Source: Nitrosomonas sp. Nm33
Lineage (GTDB): Bacteria; Pseudomonadota; Gammaproteobacteria; Burkholderiales; Nitrosomonadaceae
NCBI RefSeq assembly: GCF_900107265.1
Contig: NZ_FNPJ01000015.1
Coordinates: forward strand, 1-50,656
Direction: 5' to 3'
DNA length: 50,656 bases
In this document: piece by piece, positions 35,538-45,516 of the stretch
Layout: every line of letters begins with the position of its first letter
How positions within the stretch are numbered: position 1 is the stretch's first letter
Notes under the pieces: model-generated
Database searches by the model: none
What the model was told of the DNA's origin: nothing
What the model saw: the letters and a program-made list of their open reading frames with translations, nothing else
Program-made: the position numbers and the translations under genes

Positions 35538-35966
35538 ATGAAAACAAAGATTTCTTTGACTACTTTGCTGATGGTTAGTTTTTTATCTGCTTGCGCGCAA
35601 ATGAATCCCGTTTCATCTATGCAGAGTAATGAAATTGGCAATGGTAATCTAAACGCAATTGATCGCAGCAATCACGATGCGTTAGCACAGCATTATGAAA
35701 ATACTGCAAAAGAGTTACAAGTAAAATTGCAGGAACAGCAGAAACTACTTAAGGAATATGAAGACCATAATTATTATTATGGAAGAAAAGGTCAAAATCT
35801 CAACTCACAAACTTCAGCGAAAGTTCGCCATTTGGAGAAATTGATAAAAGAGAATCTGGACGAAGCTGCTATTCACCGGAAAATGGCAAGAGACCAGGAA
35901 AAGCGCAACTATACTGATGTGGATAAAAGAGATTTTAGATTCACAAAAGAAGATAAAGTATACTAG
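35538..35966 (+). CDS. Small lipoprotein with coiled coil
   Basis: 142 aa from the ATG at 35538, which has GGAGG 8 nt upstream. The signal peptide KTKISLTTLLMVSFLSAC ends in lipobox LSAC, so lipid attachment is at Cys19. The mature part has heptad-like helices (KELQVKLQEQQKLLKEYEDH) and a basic segment (HRKMARDQEKRNYTD). No family known to me. The decayed IS481-type transposase starts at or just after the stop, so the last residues may come from the insertion junction. Confidence 0.75.
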   Translation: MKTKISLTTLLMVSFLSACAQMNPVSSMQSNEIGNGNLNAIDRSNHDALAQHYENTAKELQVKLQEQQKLLKEYEDHNYYYGRKGQNLNSQTSAKVRHLEKLIKENLDEAAIHRKMARDQEKRNYTDVDKRDFRFTKEDKVY

Positions 35967-36855
35967 CTCGACTTTTGCCAGTGCTTTAGTATTCAACAAG
36001 ATTTGCCAAAGGGCCTCGTTATAGCAATACTTTCCTGAATGAGCTCGCTCCTGATTATAAAACGTCATCCAGCGATCGACATCTTGGGGAGCTTGTCCAA
36101 GCTATAAGATAGCTTGCGACAAAACATGACATCGTACCACCCATTCTTTTTCATGGTTTTATGGAAACGCCCACAAATACCGTTGGTTTGTGGGCTATAG
36201 GCCCTAGTTTCGGAATATTCAATATATTCCAACTTTAAATAAAGCTGGCAGGTATGAGTCTACTTTTTACCGCAATAAAGCAAGGAATGACTCAGTCATT
36301 GAACAGATTAGCAGCAATCAATGCATTTTTTTCAGTATAAAGTTTGGCAATGGCTGCCGGCTATAGGCAACTTGGGTACCGAGATAGCCAGGATGTTGCG
36401 TCTCAATTTTACTCTCTGCTTGCCGTTTTACTTTGGCTATTTCTAGTGCCTGGAGCTGGGATTCCGCTAGAACATGGGTCATCTTGGCTTCCAATGCTTA
36501 ACAAACGTTCCCTGAAGCATTCCAGATCATGACGTAACCAGATTGAGCGTACGCCACTGCCTGAGACTAAAATCCCTTGGTGTTTTAATTCATTCGCAAC
36601 CCGATGCTGTCCATCGGCAAGATACTCATACGCCATATTAACGACCGCTTGCTCTTCTCGACCAGTTTCTTACGACTGATCTCATGCAGCGCAAGCTCCC
36701 TACCTTCATCATAAAGCTTCTTAAAACGATTAGTAACTATTCCAGCCATAGTCCATCACATTACAGACTGCTTGCACATTGCCTAACTACTTGGCTAACT
36801 CCAGCAACCCTAGCTTCGGTTTAGTTATCTCTGATGATTCATTCATTTCCGACAT
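35967..36855 (-). pseudogene. IS481-family transposase (second subtype), decayed
   Basis: The complement begins MSEMNESSEITKPKLGLLEL at 36855, then stops and shifts give AYEYLADGQHRVANELKHQG and RSIWLRHDLECFRERL, and the end reads MTFYNQERAHSGKYC. These are the helix-turn-helix, middle and C-terminal parts of an IS481-type transposase different from that at 425-1214. The central part with the catalytic Asp residues is scrambled. No clean inverted repeats found. Confidence 0.75.
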
Positions 36856-37211
36856 TCCATTATCTTCATGATTAAAAATAATAAAATGTCAGATTAAATC
36901 TAATTTTTTACAGATAAAGCGAAATTCCAGCTAAATTAGCATCAATCTAACAATTGATTTAATAAAACAGGCTACCTAACAGTGTTTGACCGTAGCTTGT
37001 TTTATAGTGCACCACTAAATTCCTTACCTTCTTAGCAAAACTTTTTCCATCTCTAACTAAATAAATTAAGCTAGCAGGCATGCCATAATGGTATGCCATA
37101 ATGGTCTTTTTCATTGGATTCATCTCTATTTTTCAAATCAACTGCAAGCCTTAATCTGAAATCGACTGATTTTATATCGAACAGTGTAGAGAGTAATGCA
37201 AGAAATAAAAT
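36856..37211. other. Gene-free stretch with a 13-bp tandem repeat
   Basis: About 350 bp. ATGCCATAATGGT is repeated twice without gap (37080-37105), each unit containing the near-palindrome CCATAATGG. TGTCAGATTAAATC at about 36889 could be the outer end of the neighbouring insertion element. No gene seen. Confidence 0.45.
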
Positions 37212-37430
37212 TTAATTTTTCATTACTCGTTTCGTCATCGTAACCAATCTTGTTAGGCCAAATATTTCGCCAGAGCACACGATAAAGGCAAGCAGATTTA
37301 CGAGCAGACAGATTTGCATAGCCTGCATCAAACCAACATCCGCGACTATTGGTGCGAAATGAGGAAGAAAAGATGCTGGAACTCTCCAGCCAAGATCCTG
37401 TTGGATTTTCATAAATCTATCCAGAGGCAC
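37212..37430 (-). CDS. Hypothetical membrane protein (start uncertain)
   Basis: 72 aa from the ATG at 37430 with one clear membrane helix (MQICLLVNLLAFIVCSGEIF). The frame stays open upstream to about 37530 (LDFSPGQQEHSAKADEAV), so the real start may be a GTG near 37442 or lie further out. No family recognised and no good ribosome-binding site. Divergent from the methyltransferase at 37565. Confidence 0.4.
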   Translation of the reverse strand: MPLDRFMKIQQDLGWRVPASFLPHFAPIVADVGLMQAMQICLLVNLLAFIVCSGEIFGLTRLVTMTKRVMKN

Positions 37431-37564
37431 TGCTTCATCAGCTTTAGCACTATGTTCCTGCTGGCCTGGTGAAAAATCCAGGTTAGCTCGATGTATTATG
37501 CTTGAACAGATATATGAGAAAATAGCGGATAAGAAAATTTCAGTATTCCGGAAATTCGCGCCAT

Positions 37565-38359
37565 ATGTATCCCATTACTTCCCGCGAGCACGCGCTCTTC
37601 AAGCAACTGGTTAAGCTGGAAAAATCGTCACGGCTACGACGATTAAAAGGTTTGACGTTACTCGATGGAGTCCATCTCATTCAGGTTTATCATGCTAGAG
37701 AACAAATACCGCTAAAGTTGATCGTGAGTGAATCAGGATATGACCATGCTGAAATCAAACATTTGATACGCGAATTGAGTAGACAAGCTGGAATCGATAC
37801 CATAATGTTCAGCGATGCTTTGTTCAAGCAAGTATCCCCTGTCAGAACACCAACCGGTATCCTGGCGCTTATTGCTATTCCCACATGCGAGTCTAATGCA
37901 ATCGACGACAGTCAGGTATTTTGTGCATTACTGGAAGCCATACAGGATCCCGGCAATCTGGGCTCGATGCTTCGTTCGGCTGCAGCCGCTGGTGTGAATG
38001 ATGTTTATTTGTCCAACGATTGTGCAGATGCTTGGTCGCCCAAAACACTGCGAGCAGCAATGGGAGGGCATTTCTCGCTAACTATACACGAGCAGTCTAA
38101 TTTGGTGCAGGTGGCCCAGCAATTTCACGGCAAAGTCATCGCTACGACTTTACAGGCGACCCAGCATCTTTATCAAACCGATCTCAAAGGCCCGGTTGCA
38201 TTTTTATTTGGCAATGAAGGAGCAGGACTATCGCAAGAAATACTGCGAGCAGTCAGCGAGCGGGTTACAATTCCCATGCCAGGCAATACGGAATCGCTCA
38301 ATGCTGCTGCCGCAGCCGCCATTTGTTTCTTCGAGAAAGTCAGGCAGCAATATTATTAA
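37565..38359 (+). CDS. TrmH/SpoU-family RNA 2'-O-methyltransferase
   Basis: 264 aa. N-terminal substrate-binding domain (LKGLTLLDGVHLIQVYHA), then the SPOUT knot domain with motif 1 IQDPGNLGSMLRSAAAAGV, motif 2 FLFGNEGAGLS and motif 3 IPMPGNTESLNAAAAAA. Uses S-adenosylmethionine to methylate a ribose in rRNA or tRNA; the position cannot be told from sequence (RlmB- or TsnR-like). Confidence 0.9.
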   Translation: MYPITSREHALFKQLVKLEKSSRLRRLKGLTLLDGVHLIQVYHAREQIPLKLIVSESGYDHAEIKHLIRELSRQAGIDTIMFSDALFKQVSPVRTPTGILALIAIPTCESNAIDDSQVFCALLEAIQDPGNLGSMLRSAAAAGVNDVYLSNDCADAWSPKTLRAAMGGHFSLTIHEQSNLVQVAQQFHGKVIATTLQATQHLYQTDLKGPVAFLFGNEGAGLSQEILRAVSERVTIPMPGNTESLNAAAAAAICFFEKVRQQYY

Positions 38360-38425
38360 TGTTTGATTGCCTCATCTAAACTTTAGCTAATGTGTCTTAC
38401 GTCAATTCGCAGCAGGAAGGAGGAA

Positions 38426-39292
38426 ATGATAGTTTTATACCTAAGCTACCATCCGCCATTGGCTTGGAAGGCTCTAGTCAGTTTTCTTTGTAGTCGGAGC
38501 AACTTTCGCGTAGAACGATTAAGCGGTGATCGCTATCTGCGAACGATTAAGCTCAACAATGATACCGGCTGGATTACTGCAAGGCAGGATGCGGTCCACC
38601 ACCAGATAGATGTGGAAGTATCCCCATCCCTACTACCCTGTTTAACTCAGCTACAGACTCGTTTACGCATTTTATTTGACTTGGATGCGAACCCAGTAGT
38701 TATTGAAGCTCATCTCAAACACGACAAAATATTGAAGCAACTTATTACTCATAGCCCTGGTTTGCGCGTTCCTCGCACCCTGGATACCTTTGAGCTGAGC
38801 TTACGGGCGATACTAGGGCAGCAAGTCACCGTCAAGGCGGCCACTACCCTGTTCGGGCGTTTTGTTGCAACTTTTGGTAAACCAGTCGATACGCCATTTC
38901 CTGAACTGGATCGCACTGGACCAGTAGCTAGCGCGATTGCTAATGCAAGGCTGCAAACAATTATCGATCTTGGCTTAACACAACGCCGCGCCTCAACTAT
39001 TCACCAGCTCGCGCAGAAAGTAGCCGAGGGAACACTGGGGCTGGAGCATGGTGATCCGGCTCAGATAATCGAACAGTTGCGTGAATTGTCGGGAATCGGC
39101 CCCTGGACTGCCCAATACATCGCTATGCGCGCTTTAGGAGATTCCAATGCAATTCCAGCGTCAGACTTAGGGCTAATACGCGCTTTACAAGTGGAAAAGC
39201 CAGGGGAAGTTCTATATCGTACAGAAAAATGGCAACCTTGGCGCGCCTACGGCGCAATCCATTTGTGGCATCATTTAAGTGCAGGAGGTTAA
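38426..39292 (+). CDS. alkA: DNA-3-methyladenine glycosylase II (AlkA)
   Basis: 288 aa from the ATG at 38426, chosen because GGAGG stands just upstream; an ATG at 38390 lacks one. AlkA N-terminal domain (LSYHPPLAWKALVSFL) and helix-hairpin-helix domain: ILGQQVTVKAATTLFGRF, then LSGIGPWTAQYIAMRAL with the catalytic Asp in IPASDLGLIRAL. Removes alkylated bases. ogt starts 4 bp after its stop, so the two form a base-repair operon; no ada regulator is fused or nearby. Confidence 0.92.
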   Translation: MIVLYLSYHPPLAWKALVSFLCSRSNFRVERLSGDRYLRTIKLNNDTGWITARQDAVHHQIDVEVSPSLLPCLTQLQTRLRILFDLDANPVVIEAHLKHDKILKQLITHSPGLRVPRTLDTFELSLRAILGQQVTVKAATTLFGRFVATFGKPVDTPFPELDRTGPVASAIANARLQTIIDLGLTQRRASTIHQLAQKVAEGTLGLEHGDPAQIIEQLRELSGIGPWTAQYIAMRALGDSNAIPASDLGLIRALQVEKPGEVLYRTEKWQPWRAYGAIHLWHHLSAGG

Positions 39293-39295
39293 ACA

Positions 39296-39787
39296 ATGAA
39301 TTATTACACGATCATGGAAAGTCCTGTCGATCCGCTCTTACTCATGAGTGATGGCGAACACCTTACTGGTTTATATATGGATGTGCAAAACTACCTGCCG
39401 TCCATGAAAGAAAACTGGATTTATGAACCAACTCCCTTTGCAGAAGCCATCTCCCAATTAAAGAGCTATTTTGCAGGAGAGCTGTGTCAATTTGATCTCC
39501 CGCTAAAAGCATCCGGGACAGCTTTCCAGGAAACTGTTTGGCAATTGCTGACGACCATTCCTTATGGCGAAACTGTCAGCTATAAAAGTATTGCCGAGCG
39601 CATTCACACACCCAAAGCAGTGCGTGCAGTAGGTTTGGCAAACGGCAAGAACCCTATTTCTATTATCATACCTTGTCATCGTGTCATCGGCGCTAACGGC
39701 AAGCTAGTCGGCTACGGTGGCGGCCTGCACCGTAAGCAGTGGCTATTAGCCCATGAAGCAAAACAAGGTGAGCTACTGCCAAGATAA
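39296..39787 (+). CDS. ogt: Methylated-DNA--protein-cysteine methyltransferase
   Basis: 163 aa. Contains the acceptor motif IPCHRVIGANGKLVGYGGG with the reactive Cys, the Arg-finger/HTH segment YKSIAERIHTPKAVRAVGLA and the N-terminal ribonuclease-like half. Repairs O6-methylguanine by suicide transfer. Overlap-close to alkA. Could equally be called Ada C-terminal-type; no Ada N-terminal domain. Confidence 0.95.
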   Translation: MNYYTIMESPVDPLLLMSDGEHLTGLYMDVQNYLPSMKENWIYEPTPFAEAISQLKSYFAGELCQFDLPLKASGTAFQETVWQLLTTIPYGETVSYKSIAERIHTPKAVRAVGLANGKNPISIIIPCHRVIGANGKLVGYGGGLHRKQWLLAHEAKQGELLPR

Positions 39788-39906
39788 AACTGGCCCCGCC
39801 ATTGTGATGAAATTAATCAGCCACCAGCAAAACTACAGAGCAGATAAACCAGAGAGGGCATGCTAACAGCTTCGCACGTTGGCAATTAATATCAGATCAA
39901 ACTTGC

Positions 39907-41079
39907 TCACACTTCATAAGGCTCAGGATCTTCGGCTAAGGGTGATTCTGGTCCTATTGAAGTAGTTGTCATAGCGCTACTGCTTACCGCTCCTGGAATT
40001 CTGGGCGTATTGCAAACCACATCGGCATTTTGTGCACGATGACGCAAGGCGTGATCCATCAGTACCAAGGCCAGCATGGCTTCAACGATAGGAGTAGCAC
40101 GTATGCCGACACAAGGATCATGCCTGCCATGTGTTTCGACAATTACCGGCCTGCCTGCCTTATCGATAGAGCGTCTCTCCAGACGTATGCTAGATGTCGG
40201 TTTAATTGCCACATTGACAGTAATTGGCTGCCCCGTGGAAATACCGCCTAGAATACCGCCAGCGTTATTGCTCAGAAATCCCTCGGGTGCCATCTCGTCC
40301 GAATGCTCGGTTCCTTTCTGACTGACACTAGCAAATCCTGCACCAATCTCTACACCTTTGACGGCATTGATACTCATCATTGCATAAGCAATTTCTGCAT
40401 CGAGACGATCATAAACGGGCTCCCCCCAGCCAACGGGCACTCCCTTAGCGATGACGCTGATTTTTGCGCCCACCGAGTCACCAGATTTTCGCAGACGATC
40501 CATAAAATCCTCGAGCTCCGGCACGATACTGTTATCTGCCGCAAAGAATGGGTTCTGATTCACATCATTCCATTGTTTAAAAGGGATGATGATAGGCCCC
40601 AACTGCGCCATATAGCCACGAATGATGACGCCATAGGTTTCATGCAACCATTTCTTGGCGATTGCAGCCGCTGCAACCCGAACTGCAGTCTCGCGTGCAG
40701 ATGCGCGCCCGCCCCCACGGTAATCACGAATACCGTATTTCTGCCAATAGGTGTAATCCGCATGGCCGGGGCGAAATACATCCATGATTTTGCTGTAATC
40801 CTTGCTGCGCTGATCCTCGTTACGAATCAGCAAAGCAATCGGTGTGCCGGTTGTTTTACCTTCAAACACACCCGAAAGAATTTCTACCCGATCAGCTTCT
40901 CGCCGTTGTGTAACGTGGCGCGAAGTGCCAGGTTTGCGCCGATCCAATTCTTGTTGTATAAATTCTTCTGATAAAGCCAATCCTGGTGGACATCCATCTA
41001 CTACACAACCAATCGCCGGGCCATGCGACTCACCAAACGACGTGACACAAAAAAGTTTTCCTAGCGTATTCCCAGACAT
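39907..41079 (-). CDS. aroC: Chorismate synthase
   Basis: 390 aa from the ATG at 41079 ([20 protein letters not shown]), the family's normal start; a longer frame to 41148 is open but would add an unusual extension. Converts EPSP to chorismate with reduced FMN. Motifs: [40 protein letters not shown] and [19 protein letters not shown]. All conserved regions present. Confidence 0.96.
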   Translation of the reverse strand: MSGNTLGKLFCVTSFGESHGPAIGCVVDGCPPGLALSEEFIQQELDRRKPGTSRHVTQRREADRVEILSGVFEGKTTGTPIALLIRNEDQRSKDYSKIMDVFRPGHADYTYWQKYGIRDYRGGGRASARETAVRVAAAAIAKKWLHETYGVIIRGYMAQLGPIIIPFKQWNDVNQNPFFAADNSIVPELEDFMDRLRKSGDSVGAKISVIAKGVPVGWGEPVYDRLDAEIAYAMMSINAVKGVEIGAGFASVSQKGTEHSDEMAPEGFLSNNAGGILGGISTGQPITVNVAIKPTSSIRLERRSIDKAGRPVIVETHGRHDPCVGIRATPIVEAMLALVLMDHALRHRAQNADVVCNTPRIPGAVSSSAMTTTSIGPESPLAEDPEPYEV

Positions 41080-41276
41080 TCTCTTTTTCTCGTTAAATCG
41101 GTGGTCCAAGTCTAACATATGCTGGTGTGGATTTTTACTGTTGCTCACCGGCGAATACTTTTATACAGATACTTGTGACTGAATTTCTTTCTTAGCCGTG
41201 CACCTCTAGGTAGAATGATACTTACGAATAAAAGTTATTATCTAATTGATGTTATTGAGTTGAAAGAGGAGCAATC

Positions 41277-42179
41277 ATGAATACAGCGGAAGTCAAAGCG
41301 TTTCTCACTAATTTACAAAAAAGAATCGTTGCAGGATTAGAACAGTTAGATGGCAGACCTTTCCTGCACGACGCCTGGGAACGTCCCGAGGGAGGCGGTG
41401 GATTAAGCTGCGTGATTGAAGAAGGTAATATATTTGAGCGAGGCGGGGTCAATTTTTCTTATGTCCATGGCAATGGCTTACCTGCATCAGCCACTGCCGC
41501 GCGGCCTGAATTAGCTGGCCGTTCATTTGAAGCTACCGGAGTGTCACTGGTCTTGCATCCACGCAACCCCTATGCTCCCACCATACATATGAATGTACGA
41601 TTTTTTGAAGCTAAAAAAGAAGGATCAGAACCCGTTTGGTGGTTTGGTGGTGGCATGGATTTAACACCGTATTATGGCTTTGAAGAAGATGCCATTCATT
41701 TTCACCAAACCTGTAAAAATGCACTTCAGCCTTTCGGTGATGCATATTATCCTCGCTTCAAAAAATGGTGCGACGAGTATTTCTACTTAAAACATCGCAA
41801 AGAACCACGCGGCATTGGTGGTATTTTTTTTGATGATTTGAATCAACCTGATTTCACCACCTGCTTTACTCTAATACAGAGCGTTGGAGATCATTTTTTA
41901 TCCGCCTATGTTCCGATCCTGGAAAAACGCCTCAATACACCGTATGGTGAGCGTGAGCGTGATTTTCAGGCCTATCGTCGCGGACGCTATGTCGAATTCA
42001 ATCTAGTTTGGGATCGAGGAACGTTATTTGGATTACAAACAGGCGGACGCACTGAATCGATCCTAATGTCTTTGCCTCCAATCGTCAAATGGCGCTATAA
42101 CTGGGCTCCTCCAGCAGGAAGTACAGAAACCGCACTCTATACTGATTTCTTGATTGGCAAAGATTGGGTTAAATTTTAG
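41277..42179 (+). CDS. hemF: Aerobic coproporphyrinogen III oxidase
   Basis: 300 aa. Converts coproporphyrinogen III to protoporphyrinogen IX using oxygen. Motifs: [65 protein letters not shown] and [20 protein letters not shown]. Ribosome-binding site GAGGAG 6 nt upstream. The oxygen-dependent enzyme fits an aerobic nitrifier. Confidence 0.97.
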   Translation: MNTAEVKAFLTNLQKRIVAGLEQLDGRPFLHDAWERPEGGGGLSCVIEEGNIFERGGVNFSYVHGNGLPASATAARPELAGRSFEATGVSLVLHPRNPYAPTIHMNVRFFEAKKEGSEPVWWFGGGMDLTPYYGFEEDAIHFHQTCKNALQPFGDAYYPRFKKWCDEYFYLKHRKEPRGIGGIFFDDLNQPDFTTCFTLIQSVGDHFLSAYVPILEKRLNTPYGERERDFQAYRRGRYVEFNLVWDRGTLFGLQTGGRTESILMSLPPIVKWRYNWAPPAGSTETALYTDFLIGKDWVKF

Positions 42180-42275
42180 GAAAAATTCTGGTTGAACACT
42201 TTGTTGATATCGTGTTTAGTTTTCCTCTCGCGATCCAACACAAATGTGAACTTTTAGATTATAAGCAAGACAATG

Positions 42276-43052
42276 TTAAGAAAGGCCAGCCAGATAACTC
42301 ACGATCATTGCATATTGTGCTACCGACAAATTCTCTGCCCGTAAACCGGAATCCAAGGATAAAGCATCAAAATCTTCAGGCTTAAGATAATCACGCAAAG
42401 TATTGCGCAATGTTTTGCGCCGTTGTGAGAAGGCAGCCGATACGATTTGGGCAAATAATGGCTCTTGGTCAGCAGGGACAATGGGTTGCGTCAATGGACG
42501 CATGCGCACAATAGCTGATTGTACTTTCGGGACAGGACGAAACGATTCTGCCGGAATCATCAGGATTTGTTCCATTTCAAAATGATTCTGCAGCATGACA
42601 GATAAACGCCCATAATCTGGAGTAGAGGGAATAGCTACCATGCGCTCGACTACTTCTTTTTGCAACATAAAATGCATATCGACAATATAAGAACAGAATT
42701 GACTGAGATGGAACAAAAGGGGGGTAGAGATATTGTAGGGTAAGTTGCCGACGATGCGTAAGCGGTTACCCAATTGAGAAAAATCAAACTTCAATGCATC
42801 TACTGAATGGATAGTTAATTTCTCTTCAGTAAATTCCTGACTTAGATGCTTGACGATATCCCGATCAATTTCTATGGCATAAAGATGGTCCACAATTTGC
42901 AGTAATGGCCGCGTCAATGCACCTAATCCAGGGCCAATCTCAACAAGTCGATCTCCCCCCCTGGATGGTCGGATGGCGTGAATGATTTCAGCAATGATCT
43001 CGGGGTCGATCAGAAAATTCTGACCAAAACGCTTGCGCGGAATATGCTTCAC
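42276..43052 (-). CDS. rsmA: 16S rRNA dimethyladenosine transferase
   Basis: 258 aa (KsgA). Dimethylates A1518 and A1519 of 16S rRNA (E. coli numbering). Motifs: KRFGQNFLIDPEIIAEII at the N-terminus, SAM site VEIGPGLGALTRPLL and catalytic NLPYNISTPLLFHL. Last gene of the lptD-surA-pdxA-rsmA cluster, the order also seen in E. coli. 52 bp after pdxA. Confidence 0.97.
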   Translation of the reverse strand: MKHIPRKRFGQNFLIDPEIIAEIIHAIRPSRGGDRLVEIGPGLGALTRPLLQIVDHLYAIEIDRDIVKHLSQEFTEEKLTIHSVDALKFDFSQLGNRLRIVGNLPYNISTPLLFHLSQFCSYIVDMHFMLQKEVVERMVAIPSTPDYGRLSVMLQNHFEMEQILMIPAESFRPVPKVQSAIVRMRPLTQPIVPADQEPLFAQIVSAAFSQRRKTLRNTLRDYLKPEDFDALSLDSGLRAENLSVAQYAMIVSYLAGLS

Positions 43053-43104
43053 AATCTAATAAAAATACGTAAGCTTAGGCTGGTAGTAACTGTGTTATGG
43101 AATT

Positions 43105-44103
43105 TCAGGGTTGTTGCCGAGCACACTGCTTTTGAGCCAGCATGATTGCCATTTCTATGGCGGCTCGTAAACTACCCGGATCAGCTCGCCCCGTTCCAGC
43201 CAAATCAAGGGCAGTGCCATGGTCCACCGACGTTCGTATGATAGGTAGCCCCAGAGTGATATTAACTCCCGTGCCGAAGCTTGCGTACTTAAGCACAGGC
43301 AATCCTTGATCATGATACATGGCAAGAATGCAATCATAATCCTTCAGTCGTGCTGGATTGAATAACGTATCGGCTGGCAAAGGCCCAAGCAAGTTCATGC
43401 CTTCAGCACGAAGTTTGGTCAACACTGGAATGATGATGTCGATTTCTTCACGGCCCATATGTCCTGATTCGCCTGCATGAGGGTTGAGCCCAGCAACTGC
43501 AATGCATGGGTTATTGATAAAAAAACGATTAACCAGATCATGATGGATGATGCGTAGTTTCTGCTCCAGCTCTTCAGGCGTAATTGCCGCAGCGACTTCT
43601 TTCAAGGGCAAGTGCGTGGTCGCAAGTGTTACCCGCATGTTACCACCCACCAACATCATAACTACCTGACTTTGCGTCATTTCTGCCAGGTATTCGGTAT
43701 GCCCTGTAAAAGGTATGCCCGCCTCGCTGATAATCCCTTTGTGAACCGGTGCTGTCACCATGGCATCAAACATTCCATTTTGACACCCTTCTACAGCATA
43801 TTGCAGCGTTTTGAGTACATAGCTTGCGTTCGCTGGATCCAGTCTACCAGAGGAAACAGATACGTTTACCGGTACATGTATGATTTGGAGGCTACCAGGT
43901 TTATGCTCACTGAAATGAGCAGAGGGTCTTTCGATTAATTCCAAAGGAAGCTGTAACAATGCTGCGCGCTGCTGCAGCATGTCACGATCAGCAATGACCA
44001 CGAGCTGACAAGACAAAGCTTCCTGCGCGATTTGAATACACAAATCGGGGCCAATGCCAGCTGGTTCACCTGCCGTCAATGCAAGTATGGGCATTGTTTT
44101 CAT
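43105..44103 (-). CDS. pdxA: 4-hydroxythreonine-4-phosphate dehydrogenase
   Basis: 332 aa from the ATG at 44103 (MKTMPILALTAGEPAGIGPD); an upstream ATG at 44145 would overlap surA by 29 nt and is less likely. NAD-dependent step of vitamin B6 (pyridoxal phosphate) synthesis. Motifs: TAGEPAGIGPDLCIQIAQEA, TAPVHKGIISEAGIPFTGHT, GLNPHAGESGHMGREE and YHDQGLPVLKYASFGTGVN (metal-binding His residues). Confidence 0.95.
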   Translation of the reverse strand: MKTMPILALTAGEPAGIGPDLCIQIAQEALSCQLVVIADRDMLQQRAALLQLPLELIERPSAHFSEHKPGSLQIIHVPVNVSVSSGRLDPANASYVLKTLQYAVEGCQNGMFDAMVTAPVHKGIISEAGIPFTGHTEYLAEMTQSQVVMMLVGGNMRVTLATTHLPLKEVAAAITPEELEQKLRIIHHDLVNRFFINNPCIAVAGLNPHAGESGHMGREEIDIIIPVLTKLRAEGMNLLGPLPADTLFNPARLKDYDCILAMYHDQGLPVLKYASFGTGVNITLGLPIIRTSVDHGTALDLAGTGRADPGSLRAAIEMAIMLAQKQCARQQP

Positions 44104-44116
44104 CGAATGGCTACTG

Positions 44117-45484
44117 CTAAATATCTTCGGCTCGATATTCGACATAAGCCTGATCGCGTAGCTGCTGTAACCACTCCTGCATCACCATTTCTGCTTTTCT
44201 TCCATGGATCGCTTTGCGTGCAGTTTGGCGTTGCTGCTCATTACTGACATCTTGTGATCGACGCTCAATTACCTGAATTAAATGCCAGCCAAACTGGGAT
44301 TTTACAGGGGAGCTGATCTGACCAGGTAAAAGCGCATTCATAGCCTGGTCAAATTCAGGAACGGTATCGCCAGGAGAAAGCCAACCTAGATCTCCGCCCT
44401 TTGAGGCACTGGTATCTTCAGAATGAGCTTTCGCCATTTCTGCAAAATTAGCGCCATTATCGATGCGGTCTTTGATCTGCATTATCATGCGATGCGCATC
44501 ATCTTCTGATACCAGCTCGCTGATTTTGACAAGGATATGACGGACATTCGTTTGATCGATGATAACCACTGGGGTTTCCTGCGGACGTCGACCCAATAAC
44601 TTAAGAATATGAAAACCAACAGGACTCTGAATGATGGGCGTCACTTGACCAGGTTGCATGCTCACCAGCATTTCTGCAAAAGAGGGCCCCATCTGCATGA
44701 TAGGTCGCCATCCAAGGTCTCCTCCCTGCATGGCATTGGGTGCATCGGAGAATTCTGCTGAGACTTGCGCAAATTCAGCACCTTCCAGCAATTTTCTCAT
44801 GGCAGTCTCTGCGCGCTGACGCTTTGCTTCAATCTGTGTTGAATCCATTTGTTCCAAGATCTGGATCAGAATATGTGCAACATGATATTCATCGTTACCG
44901 ATCGATGAGGTTTTCTGAGTACGCAGAAAATTATCTATCTCTCCTTCTGTTACATTAACACGACTGTTTACCTCGCGTTCTTTTAGTCGGGTCATAAGGA
45001 TTTCATTATGTATCTCATCGCGGAATTGGCTTAAACCAATACCATCCTGTTCAAGTGCAGCATAGAATTCCCCCATCGATAATTTATTTTCCTTGGCGAT
45101 ATTGCGCATCGTTTTGTCAAGTTCACTATCACTAACGGATATACCCAGTTCTTTCGCACGTTGCAACTGGGCTCTCGTAAGGATGAGACGTTCCAATAAC
45201 TGTTTCTCCAATACATCAAAAGGTGGAAGTTGTATTCTTTGTTTCTGCAACTGCCTGATAGTATTTTGTATCACATCATTGAGCTCAGTGCGTGTAATGA
45301 CTTCTTCATTAACGACAGCAACAATATGATCGATTGGAATCATCTGAGTGAGGGCAGCAGTTTGTTGTGCCGCAGTTTTCCCAGTTATTGCCATGATGGT
45401 TAGTATCAACATAATCTGACAAGCAAAACCTGTCTTGTTAATAAGATGATCAGCGATCCTGCATATACTTTTCACAATTCCCAT
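44117..45484 (-). CDS. surA: Periplasmic chaperone and PPIase SurA
   Basis: 455 aa. Signal peptide or anchor at residues about 20-40 ([18 protein letters not shown]), a SurA_N chaperone domain ([20 protein letters not shown]), then two parvulin PPIase domains, with [20 protein letters not shown] and [20 protein letters not shown]. Assists folding of outer-membrane proteins, including LptD, whose gene lies directly upstream; this pairing is conserved. Confidence 0.96.
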   Translation of the reverse strand: MGIVKSICRIADHLINKTGFACQIMLILTIMAITGKTAAQQTAALTQMIPIDHIVAVVNEEVITRTELNDVIQNTIRQLQKQRIQLPPFDVLEKQLLERLILTRAQLQRAKELGISVSDSELDKTMRNIAKENKLSMGEFYAALEQDGIGLSQFRDEIHNEILMTRLKEREVNSRVNVTEGEIDNFLRTQKTSSIGNDEYHVAHILIQILEQMDSTQIEAKRQRAETAMRKLLEGAEFAQVSAEFSDAPNAMQGGDLGWRPIMQMGPSFAEMLVSMQPGQVTPIIQSPVGFHILKLLGRRPQETPVVIIDQTNVRHILVKISELVSEDDAHRMIMQIKDRIDNGANFAEMAKAHSEDTSASKGGDLGWLSPGDTVPEFDQAMNALLPGQISSPVKSQFGWHLIQVIERRSQDVSNEQQRQTARKAIHGRKAEMVMQEWLQQLRDQAYVEYRAEDI

Positions 45485-45516
45485 TTATTCCGATTATTGG
45501 TAAGTATTAATCTAAT

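Noticed and set aside
40303..40971. A 222-codon frame antisense to aroC
   Set aside because: aroC is complete and conserved on the other strand; the antisense frame has no family resemblance and arises from codon bias.
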